This document shows positions 16,489 to 25,317 of a stretch of DNA of 64,000 nt, in pieces. The first letter of the stretch is position 1; every line of letters begins with the position of its first letter. The notes below the pieces were generated by a model. That model saw only the letters and a program-made list of their open reading frames with translations. It was not told where the DNA came from and did not search any database. The stretch comes from Planctomycetes bacterium syqfu (GTDB taxonomy: Bacteria; Planctomycetota; Phycisphaerae; Phycisphaerales; Phycisphaeraceae): the NCBI GenBank assembly GCA_020974905.1, contig CP087563.1:3472001-3536000 (forward strand), given 5' to 3'. The translations under genes and the position numbers were made by a program.

Positions 16489-16859
16489 TTGTTCGGATCA
16501 GCCTGTTGCTCCACAGTATATCCTCGCAAACGGCTGATCCATCGACGTTTGGGACATTGATCGAAAATGCGTCGTCGGGGGATTTGAACCCCTGGCTCAT
16601 TGCTGAACCGCCACCAGGCACGACCAACATTATGCGCCATATCATGTCTGATTCGACGCCACTGGTCAACTGACGCAGCACACTTGCCCCGATCAATCAT
16701 CGTGAACAAAACAACAACAAAAACTGTCGCCATCAGAATCTATATGACATCAGAGATATTCCCCAACGCCCAATATCTGATACCATTGAACGTTGATTTG
16801 TCCCATTAGGCCCTGATGTACCGCCGGTGGGTTTGACGAAATGATCAGGGAACCATGGC
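16489..16859. other. Intergenic region, no gene seen; contains a tRNA T-arm-like hairpin
   Basis: No convincing coding sequence. On the minus strand, near 16575-16595, a stretch reads GGGG-TTCAAAT-CCCC, the form of a tRNA T-arm, but no matching acceptor, D or anticodon arms could be assembled. The rest must hold promoters of the two divergent flanking genes. Confidence 0.5.
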
Positions 16860-18506
16860 ATGTCCGACACATTGCCCCAGACAACTTCCCAACATGTTCT
16901 GATTCTGGATGAAGATGCATCCATCCGCCAGACGCTCAGCCAGTTGCTTGAGCAACAGGGCTTTACTGTGACCGGGGTCGGTGATCCACAGCAGGCACTG
17001 GAAACCTTGCGTTTCACCCAGACGATCCTGTTGATCATGTCCCAATGCGCTGAACCGCAAGAGACACTGGACTTTCTGGAGCAGGTCAAAAAGTCAGCCC
17101 CCCATGTGCAGGTGATTCTCTATACCGGCGAATGTTCCTTTGAGATTGCCCAGCGGGCGCTGAACCTGCAGGTCTCTGCAATCGTTGAAAAGTCTGAGGA
17201 CACCGGGCAACTGATCAAGACCGTTCACCGTGCTGTCCATCAATATGATGCGCTGGCGTTACAGCGTTCGGAGATGCGCTTTGCCACCATTGTCAATGAC
17301 TTAAGTGACGTGGTCATTCGCTATCTGCCTGACGGGACGATCACCTTTGCCAACCGCGTCTTCATGGACTTATTCGAACTCTCAGCGATCCAGCTCAAAG
17401 GCAAGCAGATTTTTGAGTTTATCCAGCCATCCCAACCGTTGAATCTCAGGCAGTTACTCAAGCAATTCACGCCACACAACACCGTCCATACCATGGATGT
17501 GAAAATGCATCTGCCTTCGCAGCGTCAAGCGTGGTTCCGTTGGACCAACCGGGCGATATACGACAATCAGGATCGCATCCAGGAAATCCAGTCGGCATTG
17601 CATGACATCACCGACGCCATCTACTCAGAACGTTACCTGCTTTCACGGGTCGCTCAGAGTACCAGCCAACTCGATGAGACACATAAACGATTATCAGAGG
17701 AAATTGCCAGCCATCAGCAAGCGCAATCCCGCTTGCGTCAACACGAAGCGGAATTGGCGCACGTGGCAAGGCTAAACATCATGGGGGAAATGGCATCGAG
17801 TATCGCCCATGAACTCAACCAACCCCTGGCAGCCATCGCCAATTACACCCGAGGCTGCATCAAGCGACTTGAACGTGTCGAAGACCTGCCACCCGCGATC
17901 CTCCAGGCCATGGAAGCCGCAGCCCGTCAATCCGACCGTGCGGGACAGATTCTCAGGCGCCTGCGTGACCTGGTGCAAAAACGTCCCACCCAAAAGCAAA
18001 CCCACACGCTGGAGGAGATTTTTCAAGAGGTCGAGCAATTCATCCTGCCATTGCTCCAGAACCATGGCATCGAACTTTCTGTTCGCAATGACCTGGCCGA
18101 GCAGCGGGTCCATGTCGATTCCATTCAGATCCAACAGGTCTTTATCAATCTCATCCGCAATGCCATTGAAGCCATGACACCCGTCCAAAGAGATCACAAC
18201 CTGATCACAGTCCATTTTCATGGCCAGGATGAAAACACCTTGACAGTTGACATCATCGATCAGGGACGCGGTTTGGAAGACAAAAATCCAGCCCATCTCT
18301 TTGATATGTTCGTCTCAACCAATCCGCAAGGCATGGGCATCGGACTTGCCATCTGTCGGACCATCATCGAGGCGCATGGTGGCGGATGCTACGCTGTGAA
18401 TCACCCACAAGGCGGTGCGGTTTTCAGCTTCACGCTCCCGGTACACCTGACAACTGAATCCCATGAAAACACAGGCTCTGCCGCATCACAGGTAACATAT
18501 GACTAG
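16860..18506 (+). CDS. Sensor histidine kinase with degenerate receiver and PAS domain
   Basis: A 548-residue cytoplasmic kinase with no membrane segment. Residues 10-125 form a receiver domain that keeps the acidic pocket (D17-E18-D19) and Lys111 but has Ile-Met-Ser where the phospho-acceptor Asp should be (about 59-61), so it cannot be phosphorylated in the usual way. A PAS domain (about 135-255) follows, then a coiled-coil linker and the catalytic core: H-box MASSIAHELNQPLAAI with His317, the N-box NLIRNAIEAM, a G1 box DQGRGL and G2 MGIGLAICR. The H-box is the FixL/TodS type. The stop codon TAG overlaps the first bases of repeat copy E. It sits just upstream of the RegB-like kinase but the repeat separates them. 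Its target is unknown. Confidence 0.9.
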   Translation: MSDTLPQTTSQHVLILDEDASIRQTLSQLLEQQGFTVTGVGDPQQALETLRFTQTILLIMSQCAEPQETLDFLEQVKKSAPHVQVILYTGECSFEIAQRALNLQVSAIVEKSEDTGQLIKTVHRAVHQYDALALQRSEMRFATIVNDLSDVVIRYLPDGTITFANRVFMDLFELSAIQLKGKQIFEFIQPSQPLNLRQLLKQFTPHNTVHTMDVKMHLPSQRQAWFRWTNRAIYDNQDRIQEIQSALHDITDAIYSERYLLSRVAQSTSQLDETHKRLSEEIASHQQAQSRLRQHEAELAHVARLNIMGEMASSIAHELNQPLAAIANYTRGCIKRLERVEDLPPAILQAMEAAARQSDRAGQILRRLRDLVQKRPTQKQTHTLEEIFQEVEQFILPLLQNHGIELSVRNDLAEQRVHVDSIQIQQVFINLIRNAIEAMTPVQRDHNLITVHFHGQDENTLTVDIIDQGRGLEDKNPAHLFDMFVSTNPQGMGIGLAICRTIIEAHGGGCYAVNHPQGGAVFSFTLPVHLTTESHENTGSAASQVTYD

Positions 18507-18604
18507 AGCAGTTCAAATAATCAATCTTCATACCGTCGTATTTTTCGTCATTCCCGCGCAGGCGGGAATGACGGAAGGTGAAGATTAACTCAGTGCATTG
18601 CTCT
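18505..18604. repeat. MITE-like repeat family 1, copy E (short form)
   Basis: A 100-bp copy with clear terminal inverted repeats: AGAGCAGTTCAAATAATC at the left and TTAACTCAGTGCATTGCTCT at the right. The core is reduced to one hairpin, TCATTCCCGCGCAGGCGGGA followed by ATGA; the middle is missing. It begins inside the stop codon of the kinase gene. Confidence 0.82.
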
Positions 18605-18648
18605 AAACGCCTGTAGCCCGGTAGAAAGTAAAAACGACTGATCCGACT

Positions 18649-19974
18649 TTGCAACGCATCACCCTGACACAACCCACCGACGATCCATCAGCCAGAACCT
18701 TTGAAGGATTGCACACACAACCCAAGGTGTTGATTGTTCTGCGTTGGTTATGTCATCTGCGCTGGCTGGCGGTCCTCGGGCAGGCGTTGGCTATCGCGTT
18801 GGGATACCTGATTCTGCAGTTGCCCTTGCCGATGACCACGCTGGGAATCTGGGTCGGTGTGGCATTGGGTTCGAACCTGCTCTTGACGGTGTACCTGCTT
18901 GGGACCAGTTCCCCACCGCGCGTGTTGGTACCGTTGGTCTTGCTTTTGGATGTGATCCTACTCACGGGCATGCTCGGGTGTACCGGTGGCGCAGCCAATC
19001 CGTTTTGCGTGTTCTACCTGATTCACGTTGCCATGGCTGTGGTCGTCGCGCGTTCCGGTTGGAGTTGGGCGGTGTTGGTGACCACGCTCATCGGCTATGC
19101 GTTGATGTTTTTCGTGGATGATCATATCTTTGCGCCAAGTGATCTACCCTTCTGGGTCCTGCGTGCCGGATCATGGTCCGCACTGGCATTGACGGCTGTA
19201 GTCCTTACGTACTTTGTTGGTCAATTGCGTAGCACATTGCGCAACCGTGAACGGCAGATCAGTTCAATGGCAGACCGCGTCAACCGTGCGGATCGCCTGG
19301 CAGCGTTGACCGCGCTGGCTGCAGGCGCCGCTCATGAGTTGGGATCACCGCTGGGGACAATCATGCTCGCTGCCTCAGAAATGCAGCATCAGATTCAGCA
19401 AGGTAAAACCCCAGCAGACCTGCCGCATCTGCGTGAAGACCTCGACCTCATTGCCCAACAGGCGCAACGTTGCCGACGCATTCTCGACAGCATGAACGCT
19501 GACACCGTGCGCCATGCCGACGAAGATCCAACGCAGTTTGCAGCGTCGCAAATGCTCGATGATCTGAAAGCCGAACTCATGGCAAGTCACCAGGCTCAAC
19601 TCCAGGTTCATGATCGTATGGGACAAACCCCAATCACCACACGCAAACACACCCTGATTCAAGCGCTGAGCATCCTGCTTCACAATGCGCTCGATGCCTC
19701 AGCTGACACGCAAACACCGGTCACTTTAACCATCCAACAAGCGGATAAAAACTGCCAATGTGTCATTCAGGATCAAGGCAGCGGTATCAGTAATCAACAA
19801 TTCCAACACCTTGGCGAACCCTTCCGCACCACCAAGAGTCCACAACAAGGCATGGGCCTGGGACTCTTCCTGGCTCGCCTGATGACCGAACAACTCCACG
19901 GCAGACTCACCATCCACTCCGCCCCCGGCAAAGGCACCATCGCTGTCCTGCAATTTGAAAACCAACCACGTTAA
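18649..19974 (+). CDS. regB: Redox sensor histidine kinase, RegB/PrrB family
   Basis: A 441-residue membrane kinase. Six hydrophobic segments fill residues about 33-190, as in RegB. Three family hallmarks are visible: the quinone-binding heptapeptide GGAANPF (113-119), the H-box ALAAGAAHELGSPLGTI with His229, and the cysteine of QAQRCRRIL (Cys275), which matches the redox-active Cys265 of Rhodobacter RegB. The ATPase core ends in DQGSGI and GMGLGLFLARLM. In known systems RegB senses quinone redox state and oxygen and phosphorylates RegA. The matching RegA-type regulator is at 11915, 6 kb away on the other strand. The start is TTG at 18649, because an in-frame stop lies just upstream; the ribosome-binding site is weak. 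Confidence 0.88.
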   Translation: MQRITLTQPTDDPSARTFEGLHTQPKVLIVLRWLCHLRWLAVLGQALAIALGYLILQLPLPMTTLGIWVGVALGSNLLLTVYLLGTSSPPRVLVPLVLLLDVILLTGMLGCTGGAANPFCVFYLIHVAMAVVVARSGWSWAVLVTTLIGYALMFFVDDHIFAPSDLPFWVLRAGSWSALALTAVVLTYFVGQLRSTLRNRERQISSMADRVNRADRLAALTALAAGAAHELGSPLGTIMLAASEMQHQIQQGKTPADLPHLREDLDLIAQQAQRCRRILDSMNADTVRHADEDPTQFAASQMLDDLKAELMASHQAQLQVHDRMGQTPITTRKHTLIQALSILLHNALDASADTQTPVTLTIQQADKNCQCVIQDQGSGISNQQFQHLGEPFRTTKSPQQGMGLGLFLARLMTEQLHGRLTIHSAPGKGTIAVLQFENQPR

Positions 19975-20290
19975 ACTGTCATTTGAAATTTGAAAATGGA
20001 TCACATTGCCCCGTTGACAATAGCGCATTTTTCCAATTCAAGGTAGCATGCTCGAAGGGCGCGTGATCCGTCTTTTCAACAGAACCGTTTGCGTCAAAAT
20101 CTGCCCATGTTCAAAGTAACCGCGTCGCGACGCAACAGGTGAATAAGAACGCTCTGAGGGGGCTGACATAAGTTCGTCGTGTTATCTGCAACAATCGCTA
20201 CGACACCACGTGGCGCTGAACTGCATGGCAATGACAACGCTACTTACCCGGCCTTGGTACCCATGCTGCCAAATGTAACGTTGTAACATC
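19975..20290. other. Intergenic region, nothing recognised
   Basis: About 316 bases after the RegB-like gene. No open frame of note, no strong hairpin with a T-tract, and no repeat of the families found elsewhere in the window. Confidence 0.5.
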
Positions 20291-20962
20291 ATGTTCAATC
20301 CCTTGACGCATCCTTTGAGATACCACAAACTACTCACAAACATGAACACACCCAATCTCATTCCGGGGACTGCTCGCTTTTTGATACAGCTCATCATGAT
20401 CGGCAGCCTCTGTCTTTTCAGTTGGCTGGCAATGATGCTCGTCCATGAAGCCGGTCACGCTCTGGCAGCACAACTCACCGGCGGACATGTGCATGAGGTT
20501 GCCTGGTATCCGACGGTCTTTTCGTATACTGACATTCACTCCAATCCTTCACCGCTGCTCGTGGTTTGGGCGGGACCTGTCGTTGGCATGGTCATCCCGC
20601 TTCTGATCCTTATGTTCCATCGCTGGATCGACAACGCCACTGCGTATCTCTCAGTGTTCTTTGCTGGCTTTTGTCTTCTGGCTAACGGCCTGTACATCGG
20701 CATTGGCTGGATCGATCACGTCGGAGATACCGTTGTGATGCAAACCCATGGGACGCCCATCCCTGTCATGATTGCATTCGGATTGTTAAGCACTCCCGCG
20801 GGCCTGTATCTTTGGCATCGTGTCAGCCGAAAAGTCGGTTTGGCAAAAACCAGTCAATGCCGCATTCACCCTAAACACGCATGGTTCATGGCAGCACTTG
20901 CATGCCTGATCACCATCATCGGATTTGTATTTGGAAATGCCGGACAAACATATTTGAATTGA
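20291..20962 (+). CDS. Integral membrane protein with HEAGH motif, M50-like metalloprotease
   Basis: A 223-residue membrane protein with five to six hydrophobic helices. The zinc motif HEAGH (52-56, in MMLVHEAGHALAAQLTGG) lies at the end of a helix, as in site-2 proteases of family M50. A VVWAGPVVGMVIP segment (about 97-109) resembles the second conserved helix of the family, but the usual LDG motif that gives the third zinc ligand was not found. It may therefore be an M50 relative of the small, poorly studied kind. The ATG at 20291 and the one at 20342 are both possible; neither has a clear ribosome-binding site. No operon partner is seen, and substrate is unknown. Confidence 0.7.
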   Translation: MFNPLTHPLRYHKLLTNMNTPNLIPGTARFLIQLIMIGSLCLFSWLAMMLVHEAGHALAAQLTGGHVHEVAWYPTVFSYTDIHSNPSPLLVVWAGPVVGMVIPLLILMFHRWIDNATAYLSVFFAGFCLLANGLYIGIGWIDHVGDTVVMQTHGTPIPVMIAFGLLSTPAGLYLWHRVSRKVGLAKTSQCRIHPKHAWFMAALACLITIIGFVFGNAGQTYLN

Positions 20963-21030
20963 CATGACTCCAAGTCAAAAAATCCGGTCGATATCCCCTA
21001 TCATCTTGACCGGTTGCTATCGAACCATCA

Positions 21031-23367
21031 TCACACCACCTGCATGTTCTGTTTGATCCGTTGACGCAAATCAAAGTCAAACACTTTGCCTGTGTCATTC
21101 AATGACAATGCCACACGTTGCACGCCATGCTCACCATCGAGCATCAACCACCAACGCAAAGGCCAATGCCAACGTTCGGATATTCGGCCATAGCAGCGGT
21201 CGGCTGAAAGTTGGAACATCTCAAACTCACCCGCACCACCGGAAAGGTGCCCGTCGGTTCCTAACAGCAACGGCAACTTCCGATCCTGCCACGGAGCAAT
21301 CCGCAGGACGCGAACACCATGTGCTGGGAGTTTGAGCTTCAAAACATCCGATCCATCACATAAGCCATGATGCGTTGACGTCACCAACTCCATCACGCCC
21401 ATCACCTGCTCAAGAGCCAACCCCGGGATCACCGATAATGGGACCGACTTGTTAACCGGCTGATCTTCCCAGTTAAACACAGTCAACGTATACCAGACGC
21501 GATGATCCGCAATCTCCGGCTCGATGCGCGTCCAAAGCATCGTCGGACACTTGGGCGCATCAAAGTCGATAATCTGCGCAGGCTCAGCAACCGAGGGCAG
21601 AACACGCCGAAGCATGGCATAACGGTCATCATCCAACTCGGCCATCCGTTCGCATAAGGTCACCGCCCCGCCACCAATGTACTGGTTGGCAAGCAATGTC
21701 ATCGCTTCGTCATCGGTAAACGAACCTTCGCTCAGATGAAAGAACTGCTCCTGTTCACGGAACGGTTCATGACGTCGACGAAGCTGCATGGCATCGGGGT
21801 CGGTATGCCAGAGACGGTTGGTGTGATTGCGGAAAATGTTCTGTTTGATACGGGCCATGTAGTCGAGTTTCTGATACGCGGTCGCCGCGTTGGGGTCCGA
21901 CCAATGTCCACGCGTATCCGACCCGATTCGCATCCCATCGGCCAAACCGGCAGTGCCTTCAAAGAGTCCGCCGCATGCCAGAATGTAGGCGTCTTTACCT
22001 GCATATTTGCGGATCAATTCCATCCCGCGTCGATAGGCCTGCGCCCGCGTCATGGTGGGGTCGGCAAAGCGAATGCGTGGTGAGACGATAATCGCGCGTA
22101 GAAAATCGAGCTTATGGGCGGTGTATCCCCATGAGGTGAGTTTGCCATAGAGTTCAGCAAAATAAGGTTCGGCATCAGGCGATGTCGGGTCGAGTACATG
22201 TTCCTCACGCTTCTCACAGGAGAAGGTCATCAGGTTCCCATCGACATCTCTTGCAAGTAGATTCGGGTACTTCTTGAGAATCGGCGAGCCGTTTGAAATC
22301 ACAAACGGGCATGTCCAGATTCCCGGCCGGTAACCTGCCTTCTCAATGGCTTTGGCAGCATGCGTCATGCCCAGCTCAAATCGCTCGTTGGCTTCATAAC
22401 AACCAAAATCCGTCATCCAGCCGTTGTCGATCAGCAGCACATCAAAGGGTAAAGGACGCTGTTTCAAACCGGCAAGGTTTTCATCCAGATCTGCCTGCGT
22501 GAAGTCCGTGCCATAGAAATACCAGGAACAGAAAAAAGATGGCGCAGGAGTGGGCTCGGCCAAACGCATCTCTGCTGCCAGCATCTGCACGCCTGTTTGT
22601 CGAAGTTGCTCCTGATCATCTGAAGCAGAGATCATCAACCAGTGCGTACTCCGCCGTTGACCGGGGCGCACGATCACGCCATCAAACTCGCAATGGACGC
22701 ACAAGCTGGTCATCTGTTCTTGCGTGTCATCCGACGAGATGGCGATGTGAGAAAGGTGCTCCGTCTGCCCAAGCATGCAAAAGCACAAGCCCGGTTGCGC
22801 ATCGTCATCACGAGCCATGATCCACAAGCAAGGGTCGGCACGGACGGTGTGTTTGTCGATCTTGAGTTTGGCAAGGTCGGCTGCGGTGACGCCCTGTCCT
22901 GCCTTGATCTCCGCGCCGTCAATTCGGGCGTGGCTCATATCCATATCATCATCACCGGGACGAAAGTTCCCCGGGATATCATTTTTCTGCCGGGACATGC
23001 GGACTATGCGCCAATCACCCATATTCTGGCCAACACCTGACAACGAAGTCTGATCGGAGATCTCAAATAGCGTCAGATCATCAAGCACCTGATCCTGATC
23101 CGAGTGATTGAGCAAATGTGCGCGCATGGCAATGAGCGTTTGATCCTCGGAAACAAACAGCTCACGCTGAATCTGCCAGGGGCCATGGGTACCAAGCCGA
23201 CTGTTGGATTGGCCTTGCATATACCCCAGACGCATCGACTGCTTGCGCAACTGGCCAGCCGAATGTGATCCGGTGAACTCCGGCAGCAACCGACCGGACA
23301 TCTGCCAGGGCAAGGTTTTCAGATGCAACGTATCCAATGTATTCCATTGACAATGAAAACAATTCAT
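21031..23367 (-). CDS. Alpha-galactosidase-like glycoside hydrolase, GH36 family
   Basis: A 778-residue enzyme with a beta-sandwich N-terminal domain (about 1-270), a TIM barrel (about 275-640) and a C-terminal beta domain. Barrel signatures are SWYFYG (281-286), FDVLLIDNGW (308-317), the nucleophile segment HKLDF with Asp421, and RIGSD with the likely acid/base Asp484. These are the marks of clan GH-D, most like GH36. No signal peptide is present, so it should act in the cytoplasm on imported oligosaccharides, probably releasing alpha-galactose. It lies 58 bases downstream of the GH10 xylanase gene, in a four-gene block with a LacI regulator. Galactose side chains on xylan or galactomannan would be a natural substrate; this is inference. 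Confidence 0.85.
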   Translation of the reverse strand: MNCFHCQWNTLDTLHLKTLPWQMSGRLLPEFTGSHSAGQLRKQSMRLGYMQGQSNSRLGTHGPWQIQRELFVSEDQTLIAMRAHLLNHSDQDQVLDDLTLFEISDQTSLSGVGQNMGDWRIVRMSRQKNDIPGNFRPGDDDMDMSHARIDGAEIKAGQGVTAADLAKLKIDKHTVRADPCLWIMARDDDAQPGLCFCMLGQTEHLSHIAISSDDTQEQMTSLCVHCEFDGVIVRPGQRRSTHWLMISASDDQEQLRQTGVQMLAAEMRLAEPTPAPSFFCSWYFYGTDFTQADLDENLAGLKQRPLPFDVLLIDNGWMTDFGCYEANERFELGMTHAAKAIEKAGYRPGIWTCPFVISNGSPILKKYPNLLARDVDGNLMTFSCEKREEHVLDPTSPDAEPYFAELYGKLTSWGYTAHKLDFLRAIIVSPRIRFADPTMTRAQAYRRGMELIRKYAGKDAYILACGGLFEGTAGLADGMRIGSDTRGHWSDPNAATAYQKLDYMARIKQNIFRNHTNRLWHTDPDAMQLRRRHEPFREQEQFFHLSEGSFTDDEAMTLLANQYIGGGAVTLCERMAELDDDRYAMLRRVLPSVAEPAQIIDFDAPKCPTMLWTRIEPEIADHRVWYTLTVFNWEDQPVNKSVPLSVIPGLALEQVMGVMELVTSTHHGLCDGSDVLKLKLPAHGVRVLRIAPWQDRKLPLLLGTDGHLSGGAGEFEMFQLSADRCYGRISERWHWPLRWWLMLDGEHGVQRVALSLNDTGKVFDFDLRQRIKQNMQVV

Positions 23368-23425
23368 ATATCTGCTCGCAAAAAACAGGCGTTTGATTGG
23401 GAGTTGGACGATCCATACAAGCGTA

Positions 23426-25222
23426 TCAAGGCAACTGGATCACGAAGGTGTTCTTGCCATCTCTGGTGAGTTTGGCAGCGATGGTTTTGGTTTGACCGTT
23501 GGCTGTGGCGGTGATGTCGTATTCGCCGAGGAACCCGCGGATCTGATATTCGCCGGACATACTGGTGCTGCCGGTCTCGTTGGTCTGCCATTGCTTGAGC
23601 ACGAGGTCTTCGTAGACTTTGCCGCACGGCTTGATGGTCCAGTCGGTGTTGTAGACGGAGGCCACGGTGCGTGCGGGGTTACTGGTCCACCATTTCCAGA
23701 TGGTGAAGTTATAGAACGCCGGATGACTGAACACCATGGTCATGTAATCCCGCATATAGTCAGCTTTGAGTTGTTCGTCGGTGGTGTCGATGTCGAACTC
23801 GGTGATCGCCAGCGGTTTGCCATAGGCTGCGAGTTTGTCGAAATTGGCTTTGAGTTCATCCATGTGAATGGGGATTTCGCCGGTATGCCCCTGAATGCCG
23901 AAGGTGTCCAATGGACCGCCGTTTTCTTCGATGATTTCCGCCAATTTCAAGAATCGGTCGGACTTGTCGGGCTTCAAACCTTCAGTGCGGTTTTCGTTGA
24001 ACATGAGTTTGGCATTGGGATCAATCTCACGAGCCAACTTAAACCATTGGGCCATTGATTCCTTACCCAGCACATCGCGAAGTTCGCTGTTATCGACGGC
24101 TTCATTTTCGACCACCCATTCATCAACCATGCCTTTGTAAGTGGTCATGATGGTGCGGATGTGATCGGTAACACGTTTGCGGATGGCATCCTTATCGCCG
24201 GACTTCAGTAGCTGACGCATGTCCTTGGGCATCACGTTGGACTTCTCCCAGACAAGTACATGGGCGCGGACATAGTAGCCGTTGTCCTTGTAGTACTGCA
24301 TCAAAGCATCTGCCTGCTTGCGACGTTTGGGTTCTTCCCAGACCCGCCAGACAATCGAACCTTCGCACAGCGCCATGTTAAACAGTCGCTTGTGATGCTT
24401 GCGGAGATTGGCTGCATCATCCGTGTCATACAGCGACAGGACATTGAGCGTACACCCAAACCAAAAGGCATGACGCTTGAGATTCACATCGACTTTGGCG
24501 TTGGGGATGGGTGAACCCGATGCATCTTTGACGGTGATATTCATCGCTGCCTTACGGTGCTTTTCAATGCGTTGCTGAGCCTCTTTTCGCCAAGGCGCAT
24601 CCGCCTCACGACCACGGTAGGTGATCTTGGTCACCGGCAGTTGATCCACCGTTTTGAATTTTCCGTAATTGATCAGATGAATATCTGCAATCTGGACTGT
24701 CTGCAATTGCGCGCCAAAGGAAAAGCCCATGGCAGTGCGTTTATCCTGGCTGTCGATCTGGGCTTCAAATGGGATGAAATATTGCATCCACTGCGCATTG
24801 GGCGCGACGATGGCTTTGCCGATGCCTTTCCCGAGCATATTGAGATTCATGTGGACCATACCGCCACCGGTTTCGTTATTCCCACCAGCCAGTGAGCGAG
24901 CGTAGAAGACACAAAGCAAGGTATCCCCACGCTTGATTGTGCCGTTGACTTTGTACTTGGTGCCGATGTGATAATATTTTTCCGGTTGGATGGCTGTGGT
25001 CACTTCGATGGCATGATCAAAGGGCATATCCTTGACGGTGACCACCTTGACATCGCCATACTTCTTGCCATATGCATGTGCTTCGGATCCTAGAAACGTG
25101 GCCGGTGTCACCAGGCGATCACCGCCATCCGGGATGACTTGAGCCGATACGTTGGCATTGCAGAGCCAACATGCAAGCAGGCTGCAACATAAAAATTTGA
25201 CGTAAAATATAGGGTTATTCAT
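23426..25222 (-). CDS. Secreted GH10 family endo-beta-1,4-xylanase-like enzyme
   Basis: A 598-residue exported protein. The ATG at 25222 (AGGA upstream) gives a signal peptide ending near NANVSA-Q27. Residues about 30-190 form a beta-sandwich like a carbohydrate-binding module, followed by a GH10 barrel (about 215-540) and a short beta domain at the end. The acid/base is Glu374 in WVVENEA, the nucleophile Glu475 in AITEFDI. Two usual GH10 landmarks are changed: RGHxLVWH appears as RAHVLVWE, and the ENxMKW segment as CEGSIVW, so substrate contacts at subsite -1 or -2 differ from classic xylanases. It is co-directional with a prepilin-like gene and GH36. Xylan or a related beta-glycan is the probable substrate. 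Confidence 0.86.
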   Translation of the reverse strand: MNNPIFYVKFLCCSLLACWLCNANVSAQVIPDGGDRLVTPATFLGSEAHAYGKKYGDVKVVTVKDMPFDHAIEVTTAIQPEKYYHIGTKYKVNGTIKRGDTLLCVFYARSLAGGNNETGGGMVHMNLNMLGKGIGKAIVAPNAQWMQYFIPFEAQIDSQDKRTAMGFSFGAQLQTVQIADIHLINYGKFKTVDQLPVTKITYRGREADAPWRKEAQQRIEKHRKAAMNITVKDASGSPIPNAKVDVNLKRHAFWFGCTLNVLSLYDTDDAANLRKHHKRLFNMALCEGSIVWRVWEEPKRRKQADALMQYYKDNGYYVRAHVLVWEKSNVMPKDMRQLLKSGDKDAIRKRVTDHIRTIMTTYKGMVDEWVVENEAVDNSELRDVLGKESMAQWFKLAREIDPNAKLMFNENRTEGLKPDKSDRFLKLAEIIEENGGPLDTFGIQGHTGEIPIHMDELKANFDKLAAYGKPLAITEFDIDTTDEQLKADYMRDYMTMVFSHPAFYNFTIWKWWTSNPARTVASVYNTDWTIKPCGKVYEDLVLKQWQTNETGSTSMSGEYQIRGFLGEYDITATANGQTKTIAAKLTRDGKNTFVIQLP

Positions 25223-25317
25223 CGATTCATCATCCTGTGTTATTGTAGATGCCTTTTGACAGCCATAGGCGCCATCAATCGAAGCTGTCATTGTCAGTTA
25301 CCTGTGTTTGAGATTGT

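Noticed and set aside
16489-16859. A tmRNA or full tRNA gene in this gap
   Set aside because: Only a T-arm-like hairpin is present. No tmRNA-type 5' end or acceptor pairing was found on the minus strand.
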